Shown: piece after piece, positions 25,756 through 34,461 of the stretch
Layout of the letters: the number at the start of each line of letters is the position of its first letter
Numbering within the stretch: the first letter of the stretch is position 1
DNA from: Pseudomonas azadiae
Lineage (GTDB): Bacteria; Pseudomonadota; Gammaproteobacteria; Pseudomonadales; Pseudomonadaceae
Reading direction: 5' to 3'
Assembly (NCBI RefSeq): GCF_019145355.1
Contig: NZ_JAHSTY010000001.1
Span: 2,852,001-2,916,000, forward strand
DNA length: 64,000 nucleotides
Position numbers and translations under genes: made by a program
Notes under the pieces: generated by a model
Databases searched by the model: none
The model's input: the letters and a program-made list of their open reading frames with translations, nothing else
Told to the model about the DNA's origin: nothing

Positions 25756-26220
25756 ATGGTTACTTCCAATCTCTACAAGCTGCGCCTTTCTCAAGTAGAA
25801 CGCGCTATCGAACCTTTCAATGCCGTTAAAGGCACCCCCGTTCCGCAAGGCGGTTGGCTGCGGTCTATCAGAGAATCCCTAGGTCGCTCATTAAGAGCTC
25901 AGGCCGAAATTGCAGGCGTCTCTTCAGTGACCCTGACCAAATCCGAACGCTCCGAGGCCGAAGATCGGATATCGCTCGCACAGCTGAGAAAGCTAGCGGC
26001 AGCACTGGACTGTGAACTCGTCTACGGCCTGGTCCCCAAAAAGCCTCTGCATGAAGTCATACAAGACCGCGCCGAACTGATGGCCAAGCAAGAAATCCTA
26101 GGCGTCACACATTCCATGAGCCTCGAAGATCAACGGCCTTCCGATGCGTTCATCGAACGTCAGATTGATGAACGCCGTAAAGAACTGCTCGACGGTTCGT
26201 GGAAACGCCTATGGCAATAG
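25756..26220 (+). CDS. mobile mystery protein A (XRE-family regulator)
   Basis: A 154-residue protein with a helix-turn-helix around residues 35-95 (GGWLRSIRESLGRSLRAQAE ... ISLAQLRKLAAAL). It matches 'mobile mystery protein A', which is always paired with a Fic-domain protein B on mobile or variable DNA. It probably binds the four repeats upstream and may act as antitoxin or repressor of the pair. Its stop overlaps the start of the Fic gene by ten bases, so the two are translationally coupled. The AT-rich flank contrasts with the GC-rich neighbours and suggests horizontal acquisition. Confidence 0.87.
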   Translation: MVTSNLYKLRLSQVERAIEPFNAVKGTPVPQGGWLRSIRESLGRSLRAQAEIAGVSSVTLTKSERSEAEDRISLAQLRKLAAALDCELVYGLVPKKPLHEVIQDRAELMAKQEILGVTHSMSLEDQRPSDAFIERQIDERRKELLDGSWKRLWQ

Positions 26221-26797
26221 AACTGGAACTTAAACCCGGCCAAACCCCTCTCGACCCCGACGAAGTCGCTGGCCTGAAACCGAGGCACATCGCCACCCAG
26301 GGCGAATTGGATGAGTGGGAGGCGCAAAACATCCTAAAAGCCTCACGTTGGATAGCCCGGCAGAAAAAGCTGGATGTGCTGAACGATCATTTCTGCCGTG
26401 AGCTGCACACGAAAATGTTCGACGACACATGGAAATGGGCCGGCACGTTCCGCAAATCAGATAAAATATTGGCTGTGACTGGACGCAGATTGCCGTCAAC
26501 TTGCGTCAGTTACTCGACAACATGGCTTATTGGCTGGAGCACAACGTCTTCCCGGCAGAAGAGGTTGCGGTGCGCTTTCATCATCGACTTGTTTGGCTAC
26601 ACGCCTTCCCAAATGGCAACGGCAGACATGCTCGCCTCATGACTGATTGCCTGCTGAGGCAATGTGGTCTTGCGCCCTTCTCCTGGGGGCGCAGTAACCT
26701 GGTGACCGCGACCGAAGTTCGCCAACGCTACATCCAGGCGCTTCGCGCTGCTGATGCCAATGATTACGCTCTGCTGTTGGCATTCGTGCGTAGTTGA
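26211..26797 (+). pseudogene. mobile mystery protein B (Fic domain), one-base frameshift
   Basis: A Fic-domain protein, by family an AMP-transferase-type enzyme. The reading frame from the ATG at 26211 is interrupted at the A-run 26463-26466, where one extra A would restore a single frame (DK-NIGCDWTQIAVNLRQLLD). After that base the other frame continues to 26797. The restored protein would have 195 residues, close to the family length. The Fic motif HAFPNGNGRHAR is in the downstream part. As read, the upstream piece lacks the catalytic motif, so the gene is inactive unless slippage or a sequencing error explains it. It overlaps the regulator gene by ten bases. Confidence 0.85.
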
Positions 26798-26929
26798 AGC
26801 GCCGCTTGGGGATGACGGGCAAAGTCCGAAACTACGTCTCCTACGCCCTGCGTCCCTTTCCTTCGCAGGACATTTCCTAGAGAATCCCAGCCGCTTGTGC
26901 CCCGCCTTTTCGATGGCTAGTCTGCGTTC

Positions 26930-26949
26930 GTCACTGCCAATTCAGTGAC
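26930..26949. repeat. 7-bp hairpin upstream of the DUF6124-like gene
   Basis: GTCACTG at 26930-26936 and CAGTGAC at 26943-26949 form a perfect 7-bp stem with a six-base loop. It sits 48 bases upstream of the small gene at 26997. The surrounding 26798-26929 shows no gene I can support. It could be a leader RNA structure. Confidence 0.5.
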
Positions 26950-26996
26950 CGGGTTTAGTCGCTCGAATGTACATTGGACTACTTGGAGTTAATGAG

Positions 26997-27197
26997 ATGA
27001 CCAAAGTAAAGTCCAACCCGCCCCACCACTTTTTCACCACCCATCCCGACCTAAGCCTGGAAGACGCCCTGGCCTACGCCTCAGACCTGCTCCACTGTGC
27101 CGAAGGGCTAAGTGATTCACCTAAAGCCGCCGGCTACTTGATGGAAATGGCCAAGGTCATGGTGGACCGTTCACTGGACTGCATGACTCCACCGTAA
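26997..27197 (+). CDS. small DUF6124/DUF3077-like protein
   Basis: A 66-residue protein of unknown role. The ATG at 26997 has GGAG nine bases upstream; starts at 26967 and 26992 have no better site. The sequence MTKVKSNPPHHFFTTHPDLS, followed by EDALAYASDLLHCAEGL, resembles the short DUF3077/DUF6124 proteins found in many copies in pseudomonads: a basic N-terminus, a helix with LEDALAYASDLL and a second helix ending in LMEMAKVMVDRSL. It lies between the Fic remnant and a long inverted repeat, in an accessory region. Confidence 0.72.
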   Translation: MTKVKSNPPHHFFTTHPDLSLEDALAYASDLLHCAEGLSDSPKAAGYLMEMAKVMVDRSLDCMTPP

Positions 27198-27200
27198 CCT

Positions 27201-27334
27201 TGTAGTGAGCGGGCTTGCCCCGCGCTGGGTGGCGAAGCCGCCCCAAACCAGTCGACCCGGTTGTACCTGACACACCGCAGCGGTCCGATTGGGGCGGCTT
27301 CGCCACCCAGCGCGGGGCAAGCCCGCTCACTACA
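27201..27334. repeat. long perfect inverted repeat, 46-bp arms (second REP class)
   Basis: Arms 27201-27246 and 27289-27334 are perfect inverted copies, beginning TGTAGTGAGCGGGCTTGCCC. The 42-base loop shows no feature. The unit differs from the TGTGGGAGC REP class at 10322, 19673 and 39887. It lies between convergent genes (small DUF gene and Lrp gene) and could end both transcripts. Confidence 0.93.
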
Positions 27335-27340
27335 AGCGCT

Positions 27341-27823
27341 CTATCCTGGCAAATGTCTCAGGGGCAAAGACCCTGGGGGTTTTACGGTCTGGATCGCGAA
27401 GTTGCTGCGGATGTCCCTCACCCCCGGCAGCTTCAACAAGCTGCCGGTGACAAACCGCTCATACCCGCGCAAATCCGGCACCACCACTTGCAACAGAAAG
27501 TCCGATTCCCCCGACACCAAAAACGCCGAAATCACCTCCGGCAACGCCGTGACCGCCTCACGAAAAGCGTTAGCCTCGGTGTCGTTATGCCGCTCCACCT
27601 TGACCCCTACAAATACCATCATCCCCAGGCCCACTTCATCGCGGTCAAGCGTGGCCTGGTAGCCTCGGATCACGCCGGCCTCTTCCAGCAGACGCACGCG
27701 TCGCAGGCAGGGTGAAGCGGACAGCCCGATCTCGTCGGCCAGTTGCACATTGCTCAAGCGCCCATCGCGTTGCAGGGCTTCGAGAATCTTGCGGTCAAAC
27801 GCATCAAGTTTGAGATTTGGCAT
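27341..27823 (-). CDS. Lrp/AsnC family transcription regulator
   Basis: A 160-residue regulator. The N-terminal helix-turn-helix (DRKILEALQRDGRLSNVQLA, then DEIGLSASPCLRRVRLLEEA) is followed by the RAM ligand-binding domain (GYQATLDRDEVGLGMMVFVGV), as in Lrp/AsnC proteins that respond to amino acids. The ATG at 27823 gives the family N-terminus. It is divergent from the LysE-type exporter at 27950, which it probably controls. No specific operator could be identified. The stop lies next to the long inverted repeat. Confidence 0.92.
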   Translation of the reverse strand: MPNLKLDAFDRKILEALQRDGRLSNVQLADEIGLSASPCLRRVRLLEEAGVIRGYQATLDRDEVGLGMMVFVGVKVERHNDTEANAFREAVTALPEVISAFLVSGESDFLLQVVVPDLRGYERFVTGSLLKLPGVRDIRSNFAIQTVKPPGSLPLRHLPG

Positions 27824-27949
27824 AAGTGAATGGCCGTTAAGCTCACCTGTGGCAGATAGTGCCAAGACTAGACGCTTTTCCGGCTGACTACGCAAGCACC
27901 TGCCCCGCCCTCCGGCCCTAGAATTGGGCGACACACAAGGGGGTGAAAC

Positions 27950-28579
27950 ATGGCGCAACTCTGGTTATTTCTGGCGGCTCTTGCAGTGGCTTTCCTATTG
28001 CCCGGGCCGGACATGATTCTGTTGCTGCAAACCGGCGCGCGCCAGGGCAAGGCCTTGGCACTGACCACGGCGCTTGGCCTGGGGATCGCTCGGGCGTGCC
28101 ATGTGGCGCTGGCGGGCATGGGGCTGGCGACCTTGTTCAAGGTGGCGCCCTGGACCTTTGACGCAGTGCGCCTGGGTGGCGCGGCCTATTTGTTGTGGTT
28201 GGGCGTGCAATGCCTGCGGGCGAACGGGCTGCTGCCCCTCGACGCCACAACTTCAGCTACGCCGGTTCATGCCTGGCGTGAAGCCCTGCAGCGTGGCCTG
28301 TTGACCAATCTGCTAAACCCCAAGGCCCTGCTGTTCTGTTCGGTACTGCTGCCGCAATTCATCAACCCGCAAGCCGGCCCGGTGGCGGCGCAGTTTGCGT
28401 TGCTGGGCGCGATGCTGGTGGCGGTCGGTTTCGTCTTCGACTGTTGCTACGCCCTGGCCGGTGCGCGCCTCGGCCAATGGCTGGCGCGCAACCGCTCTGC
28501 ACAGCGTATGCAGCAGTGGTTGTTCGGCAGTCTTTTGATCGGTTTTGCGGTGCGCCTCACTTTTGTGCAACACGCCTAG
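27950..28579 (+). CDS. LysE/RhtB family amino-acid exporter
   Basis: A 209-residue inner-membrane protein with about six helices. The N-terminal segment FLLPGPDMILLLQTGARQGK has the conserved GPD motif and glycines of the LysE/RhtB family. It would export an amino acid or derivative by proton exchange. It is divergent from an Lrp/AsnC regulator, the usual pairing for these exporters, so substrate-induced control is likely. The substrate cannot be read from the sequence. Confidence 0.9.
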   Translation: MAQLWLFLAALAVAFLLPGPDMILLLQTGARQGKALALTTALGLGIARACHVALAGMGLATLFKVAPWTFDAVRLGGAAYLLWLGVQCLRANGLLPLDATTSATPVHAWREALQRGLLTNLLNPKALLFCSVLLPQFINPQAGPVAAQFALLGAMLVAVGFVFDCCYALAGARLGQWLARNRSAQRMQQWLFGSLLIGFAVRLTFVQHA

Positions 28580-28656
28580 CGGTACGGCGGATTGTCGTCA
28601 TCTTTTGGAGCAAAGACGCGTGTAAGATACGCCGCACTTAGCCAGGGATGCCCACC

Positions 28657-31600
28657 ATGTTCGATTCGTTCAAAGCGCTCAGCCGCCGTATTTTCGGCGC
28701 GTTATCCAGTGTGGTGGGAGCCGTCCTTGGCCAATGGCATCCGCCGTTCTGGCTGCGTGCAATCGGACGTGGGGTGGGGAACCTGGGCACGAAGGCTCGC
28801 GCCTATCCGCGCCAGACCAGTGCCGGCGTACTCGGCCTGGTGTTGCTCACCGCCGCGGGGTTCTACGGCTGGCACTGGTATTCCAACCTGCCGCAGCCGC
28901 ATACCGCGAGTTACTCGCTGCACAAACCGAATCTCACCGATTACACCCAACAAACCCCGGTTGTGGATAACTTGCAGGTGCGTTTTGGCGAATCCGTGGC
29001 CCCGCTGGCGGCCATCGGCAAGCCGGTTACCGAGGGCATTACGCTCAAACCGAGCGTCGCCGGCACCTGGCGCTGGTCCGACGACCGCACCTTGCAGTTC
29101 GTACCTGAAAAAGACTGGCCCATCGACGCCCATTTCACCCTCGATCTGGCCAAGCGCGACCTGCTGGCGGACGGCGTGCTGCTGGACCAATACAGCACGC
29201 AGTTTTCCACTCAACCATTCCGTGCCACCCTGGCGCAAAACGAGCTGTACCAGGACCCGTCCAACCCGACGCTGAAACAGCTGGTGGCAACCTTCCGTTT
29301 TACCCACCCGGTGGATGAAGACACCCTGCGCAAACGGGTAACGGTTACCCTGGGCAAAGGCCTGGCCTACCGCGACGCCCGGTTGCCCAACGGCCCGGAA
29401 ATTACGTTCGACGAGAAAAAACTCAACGCTTATGTGCGCTCCGCCGCCCTGGCCACGCCGTTGGAAAGCACGCCCGTGAGCGCCAAGCTCGACGAAGGCA
29501 TCAAGGCGCGCGACGGCGGCAACGCCACTAACGCGGCGCTGGTGGCGGAAGTCACCGTGCCTGGCCGCTATCGGCTGACCTTTACCGCGGCCGAAGTGAG
29601 CTTCGTGGACAACGAGCGCAGCGAGCCGGAGCCGGTGCTGATGTTCAGCAGCTCCAGCGCCGTGGCCGATGACACCATCGCCGGTAAGGTTCAGGCCTGG
29701 CTGTTGCCGGAAAAAGCCCAGGACGACACGCGTCCTTACAGCAGCAACGATATCGACGACGCCCTGCTCGCCCGCAGCACCAAGCTCAACCTGGCCCATG
29801 TGCCCAGCGTCGAACCGTTGAACACCCTGCATGCCTTCAAATTCAAGGCTCCGGCCGGCCGCGCCGTGTATGTGCGCGTGCCCGCCAACCTGGAAGCCAT
29901 CGGCGGCTATCTGGCGAAGAATCCGACGGCGTCGCTGATCAGCATGCCCGCGTACCCGCGCACCTTGCAGTTCCTGTCCGACGGCGCCTTGCTCAGCCTC
30001 ACCGGTGAAAAACGCCTGGGCTTCATGGCCCGAGGCGTACCCGGCGCCCATGTGGAAATCGCGCGCCTGTTGCCTAACCAGTTGCAACATCTGGTGGACC
30101 AGAGCAGCGGCAGCTTTGCCCGGCCGAACTTCGGCAACGAATACTTCGATCGCATGGTCGAGCGCCAGTCGCTCGACATTGCGCTGTCCTCCAATGACCC
30201 GGCGAAAACCGTCTACGACAACGTCGACCTCAGCCACTACCTGACCGCCAACGGCGGCCGTCGCGGCATTTTTGTGCTCAAGCTCAGCCCGCAGGATGAC
30301 CCCGCCGAGCGCACGTTCGAATACGAGCGCACCAGCACCAGCGACCTGCGTTTTATCGTAGTGACCGACCTTGGCATCATCGCCAAACGCTCCAGTGATG
30401 GCAGCCATGACGTGTATGTGCAGTCCATCGGCAATGGGTCGCCGGTGTCCGATGCGCAAGTCGACATCATCGGCCGCAACGGTTTGCCCGTCGCCAGCGG
30501 CCACACCGACGGCGAAGGCCACGCGCATTTCGCCAAGCTGGATGAATTGCGCCGTGAGAAAACGCCGCTGATGTATGTAGTCACTCGCGGCAATGACCAG
30601 TCCTTCCTGCCTATCGCCCGTCAGTCACAGCAGCTGGATTTGTCGCGTTTCGACGTCGGCGGCCTGGAGGAAGACGGTGCGATTGATCGCCTCAGCGCTT
30701 ACCTGTTCACCGACCGTGGCCTGTACCGGCCCGGCGAAACCGCGCACCTGGGCATGATCGTGCGCAGCGGCAACTGGAAAGGCGCGCTGCAAGGCCTGCC
30801 GGTGGAACTGCAAATCACCGATCCGCGGGGCCTGGAAGTGATTCGCCAGCCGTTGAAACTGTCCGCCAGCGGTTTTGAAACCTTTGACTTCCCCAGCAGC
30901 GAAGTCGCCCCCGCCGGGGACTACACCGCGACCTTGCAGTTGATTGGCCAGAAGCAGACCCGCACCGACTTGGGCAGCGTGAGCTTCAAGGTCCGCGACT
31001 TCGAACCGGACCGCATGAAGGTCAGCCTGAGCCTGCACGACACGCCCGTGCAAGGCTGGATACCACCGAACCAGGTCGTGGCCAAAGTCACCGCCATGCA
31101 CCTGTTCGGCGCTCCGGCGTCGGGCCGCCGCGTGACTGCCAAAATGTCCCTGAGCCCCACGCTCGCGGCGTTTGACCGCTATCCCGATTACCGCTTCCGC
31201 CTCAACGACGCCCTGGAAGACGCCAGCACCGAAGACCTGGCCGAAACCGCCGTGGACGACAACGGCCAGGCCGTGCTCGACCTCAACCTGCAACGCTTCG
31301 CCAACAGCACGTATCGCCTGCAGGTGATGACCCAGGTGTTCGAGGCCGAAGGCGGGCGCAATGTGGCAGCGCAAAGTGCGCTGCTGGTGTCGTCCGCGCC
31401 CTACCTGATCGGTGTGAAAAGTCAGGATTCGCTGTCGTACGTCGCCAAGGACGCGCCACGCCAAGTGCAATGGCTGGCCGTCGCGCCAGACCTGACGCCG
31501 CTGGCGGTGGACGGCCTGACCAGCGAAGTGGTGGAACACCGTTACGTGTCGGTATTGGTCAAGCAATCCAATGGCACCTACAAATACGAGTCGCGCATCA

Positions 31601-34461
31601 AGAACATCAGCCAGCCGGCTTCACCTTTGGTGATGACCAAGGAAGGCGCCAAGCAGACCCTGAACACTGGCACGCCGGGGGATTTCACCCTGCAACTGAA
31701 GGACGCCAACGGTAACCTGCTCAACCAGATCGACTACAGCGTGGCCGGCCGTGGCAACACGTCGCGCTCCCTGGAACGCAACGCCGAGCTGCAACTGCGC
31801 CTGGATAAACGCAGCTACGCCACCGGTGATGAGATCGCCATCAGCATCCGCGCGCCCTATACCGGTGCCGGCTTGATCACCATCGAACGCGACAAGGTGT
31901 ATACCCAGCAGTGGTTCAAGGCCGACAGCACCAACAGCGTGCAACATATCCGTGTTCCTGCCGGGCTTGAAGGCAATGCCTACGTCAACGTGCAGTTTGT
32001 GCGCGATATGGGCTCGTCCGAGGTGTACATGAGCCCGCTGTCCTACGGCGTGGTGCCGTTCAGCATCAACCTGGATGCGCGGCGCATGGCGCTGAAAGTC
32101 GAGGGCCCGGCGAAAATCGAGCCTGGGCAAATGCTCGACATCAAGGTCACCGCCGACCGCCCGGGCCGCGCCGTGGTGTATGCAGTGGACGAAGGCATCC
32201 TGCAAGTGGCGCGCTACCAGACGCCGGACCCACTGGGCTTTTTCTTCCAGAAGCGTGCGCTGGAGGTCGGCACCAGTCAGATTCTCGACCTGATCCTGCC
32301 GGAATTCAGCCGCCTGCTCAGTGGCGCAGCGCCCGGTGGCGATACGGACGGCGCCCTGGCCAATCACCTGAATCCGTTCAAACGTAAACATCAGCCTCCG
32401 GTGGCGTGGTGGTCTGGATTGGTGGACTTGCCGGCTGGCGAAACCGTGCTGCATTACCAGGTTCCGGACAGCTTCAATGGCAAGCTGCATCTGTTTGCAG
32501 TCGCGGTGGACAGCGACAGCGTCGGAGTCAGCGAAGCCAATACCGAGGTGCGCGGGCCGATCGTGATCACGCCAAACGTGCCAGCCTTTGTAGCGCCTGG
32601 GGACGTGTTCAATGTCAGCGCCGGGGTATTCAGCAACCTCGACGCAGCGGCAGACGTGAAGTTTGAACTGCAAACCAGCGATGGCCTCAAGGTGCAGGGC
32701 GACAAGGGCAGCACCCTGTCGCTGCAACCGCGCAAGGAAGGCACCGCCGAGTTCAAGATCAAGGTCGGCGACACCCTCGGTTCGGCGGACCTGCGGTTTG
32801 TCGCGGTGCTGCCCAACGGCAAACGTATCCAGGTGGCGGAAACCACCTCGATCCGCCCGCTGAGCGAACACCGCGTGGCCTTGAGCCTGGGCCGCTTCGA
32901 CAGCGCCAGCAAAGAACTGAAGCCCACCCGCGAGCTGTTCGGCCAGTTGCGCGACGTTCAACTGGGCGTAGCGGCCTCGCCGCTGGTGTGGGCCAACGGC
33001 CTCAAGCATTACCTGGATGACTACGGCTACGCCTGCACCGAGCAGTTGGTGTCCAAAGCCATGCCGGCCTTGATCTGGGGCGGCAACGCACCTGAAGCCG
33101 AACAAGCCTTCGGCAGCGCCGTGCGCATGCTGCGCCAACGCCAGAACCAGGCCGGCGGCTTTGGATTGTGGGCGGCCAACCCGGACGTGGCGCCGTACGC
33201 CAGCCTGTACGCCACCGACTTCCTGATCGAAGCCAAGGAACGCGGGCTGCCGGTACCGGAAGACCTGCTGGTGCGCTCCAATGCCTATCTGACAGACCTG
33301 GCCAACGGTCCTAGCGAAGGCCTGTCGGAATTGCGCAACCGTGCCTACGCCAGTTACCTGCTGAGCCGTCAGGGAATTCTGGTGAGTGGCGCGCTGAGCG
33401 ATATCCGCGAGCGCTACGAGCGCTACTTCAAGGACACCTGGCAGAACGACCTCGGCGCTGCCTACCTGGCGGCCAGCTACAAACTGCTCAAGCAGGATCG
33501 CCAGGCCGATACGCTGTTCCGCAAAATCCCATGGCGCGCCCTTGTGGATAAGTGGGACAGCGACGGGCTGTACTACGACCCGCTGGTGCATGATGCCGAA
33601 CACCTTCACCTGCTGGCGCGCCACTTCCCCGAGTTGCTGGACGACGTGCCCGCCGCGCTGCTGGATAAACTCGGCAAGCGCCTCAACGAGCAGCGTTACA
33701 ACTCGCTGTCCGCGGCCCTGCTGCTGCGCGCCCTGGACAACTACGGCCAGCGTGCGCAAAGCGACATGACCCTCAAGGCGACCGCCTGGCTGGGTGACAA
33801 GCAGCAGCATTTACTGGAGATGGCCGGTCAGCCACCGCGCGCTGCCGTGCCAGGCAACACGCAAAAGCTGGTCATGGAAAAATCCGACGGCCCGGCCGCG
33901 TTCTACATGCTCAGCGAAGCCGGTTTCGACAAGGGCGCCAAGCTCAAGCCGATCAACAATGGCCTGGAAATCATCCACGAATACCTCGACCTCAAAGGCG
34001 AGCCGGTAAAAACAGTGGCCGTGGGTGACGAGTTCCTGGTGCGCCTGCGACTGCGTGCCACCGACCGCGACCAGGTGCAGCAAGTGGCCGTGGTCGACCT
34101 GCTGCCGGGTGGCGTCGAGCCTGTGTATAACTTGCCGCCGGAGCCGGAAGCCGCCAGCAGCGAGGAGAGCGAGGGCGAAGAATCGGACTATGTGGAAGAG
34201 GACGGCCAGGAAGAACACGCCTGGCAAGCGCCCATCGGCGAAACCGAGCTGAGCGACTGGCAGCCGGACTACGTGGACGTTCGTGATGATCGGGTGGTGT
34301 TGTACGGCACCGCGCTGCGTGATGCAGGCACGTTCGTCTACCGCGTACGGGCTACCAACGCGGGGACCTTCAATACGCCACCGGCCTACGCCGAAGGCAT
34401 GTACGAAACCACCCTGCAAGGGCGCGGCAAAGTAGGCCAGCTTGAAATTACCAAGCCTTAA
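28657..34461 (+). CDS. alpha-2-macroglobulin family protein (YfhM-like), membrane anchored
   Basis: A 1934-residue envelope protein that would trap proteases with a thioester, as in E. coli YfhM. Residues about 50-72 form a membrane anchor (VLGLVLLTAAGFYGWHWY); no lipobox Cys was found, unlike lipoprotein YfhM. MG-type beta domains follow. The thioester motif is present as Cys1460-Thr-Glu-Gln in YGYACTEQLVSK. A strongly acidic stretch of about 25 residues lies near residue 1840. I chose the ATG at 28657 because AGGG sits nine bases before it; an ATG at 28648 is closer to that site than usual. The 3' end overlaps pbpC by 20 bases, so the two are coupled. Confidence 0.93.
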   Translation: MFDSFKALSRRIFGALSSVVGAVLGQWHPPFWLRAIGRGVGNLGTKARAYPRQTSAGVLGLVLLTAAGFYGWHWYSNLPQPHTASYSLHKPNLTDYTQQTPVVDNLQVRFGESVAPLAAIGKPVTEGITLKPSVAGTWRWSDDRTLQFVPEKDWPIDAHFTLDLAKRDLLADGVLLDQYSTQFSTQPFRATLAQNELYQDPSNPTLKQLVATFRFTHPVDEDTLRKRVTVTLGKGLAYRDARLPNGPEITFDEKKLNAYVRSAALATPLESTPVSAKLDEGIKARDGGNATNAALVAEVTVPGRYRLTFTAAEVSFVDNERSEPEPVLMFSSSSAVADDTIAGKVQAWLLPEKAQDDTRPYSSNDIDDALLARSTKLNLAHVPSVEPLNTLHAFKFKAPAGRAVYVRVPANLEAIGGYLAKNPTASLISMPAYPRTLQFLSDGALLSLTGEKRLGFMARGVPGAHVEIARLLPNQLQHLVDQSSGSFARPNFGNEYFDRMVERQSLDIALSSNDPAKTVYDNVDLSHYLTANGGRRGIFVLKLSPQDDPAERTFEYERTSTSDLRFIVVTDLGIIAKRSSDGSHDVYVQSIGNGSPVSDAQVDIIGRNGLPVASGHTDGEGHAHFAKLDELRREKTPLMYVVTRGNDQSFLPIARQSQQLDLSRFDVGGLEEDGAIDRLSAYLFTDRGLYRPGETAHLGMIVRSGNWKGALQGLPVELQITDPRGLEVIRQPLKLSASGFETFDFPSSEVAPAGDYTATLQLIGQKQTRTDLGSVSFKVRDFEPDRMKVSLSLHDTPVQGWIPPNQVVAKVTAMHLFGAPASGRRVTAKMSLSPTLAAFDRYPDYRFRLNDALEDASTEDLAETAVDDNGQAVLDLNLQRFANSTYRLQVMTQVFEAEGGRNVAAQSALLVSSAPYLIGVKSQDSLSYVAKDAPRQVQWLAVAPDLTPLAVDGLTSEVVEHRYVSVLVKQSNGTYKYESRIKNISQPASPLVMTKEGAKQTLNTGTPGDFTLQLKDANGNLLNQIDYSVAGRGNTSRSLERNAELQLRLDKRSYATGDEIAISIRAPYTGAGLITIERDKVYTQQWFKADSTNSVQHIRVPAGLEGNAYVNVQFVRDMGSSEVYMSPLSYGVVPFSINLDARRMALKVEGPAKIEPGQMLDIKVTADRPGRAVVYAVDEGILQVARYQTPDPLGFFFQKRALEVGTSQILDLILPEFSRLLSGAAPGGDTDGALANHLNPFKRKHQPPVAWWSGLVDLPAGETVLHYQVPDSFNGKLHLFAVAVDSDSVGVSEANTEVRGPIVITPNVPAFVAPGDVFNVSAGVFSNLDAAADVKFELQTSDGLKVQGDKGSTLSLQPRKEGTAEFKIKVGDTLGSADLRFVAVLPNGKRIQVAETTSIRPLSEHRVALSLGRFDSASKELKPTRELFGQLRDVQLGVAASPLVWANGLKHYLDDYGYACTEQLVSKAMPALIWGGNAPEAEQAFGSAVRMLRQRQNQAGGFGLWAANPDVAPYASLYATDFLIEAKERGLPVPEDLLVRSNAYLTDLANGPSEGLSELRNRAYASYLLSRQGILVSGALSDIRERYERYFKDTWQNDLGAAYLAASYKLLKQDRQADTLFRKIPWRALVDKWDSDGLYYDPLVHDAEHLHLLARHFPELLDDVPAALLDKLGKRLNEQRYNSLSAALLLRALDNYGQRAQSDMTLKATAWLGDKQQHLLEMAGQPPRAAVPGNTQKLVMEKSDGPAAFYMLSEAGFDKGAKLKPINNGLEIIHEYLDLKGEPVKTVAVGDEFLVRLRLRATDRDQVQQVAVVDLLPGGVEPVYNLPPEPEAASSEESEGEESDYVEEDGQEEHAWQAPIGETELSDWQPDYVDVRDDRVVLYGTALRDAGTFVYRVRATNAGTFNTPPAYAEGMYETTLQGRGKVGQLEITKP

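Noticed and set aside
26754..26948. small frame after the Fic remnant
   Set aside because: No ribosome-binding site, no family resemblance, and it overlaps the Fic gene's 3' end.
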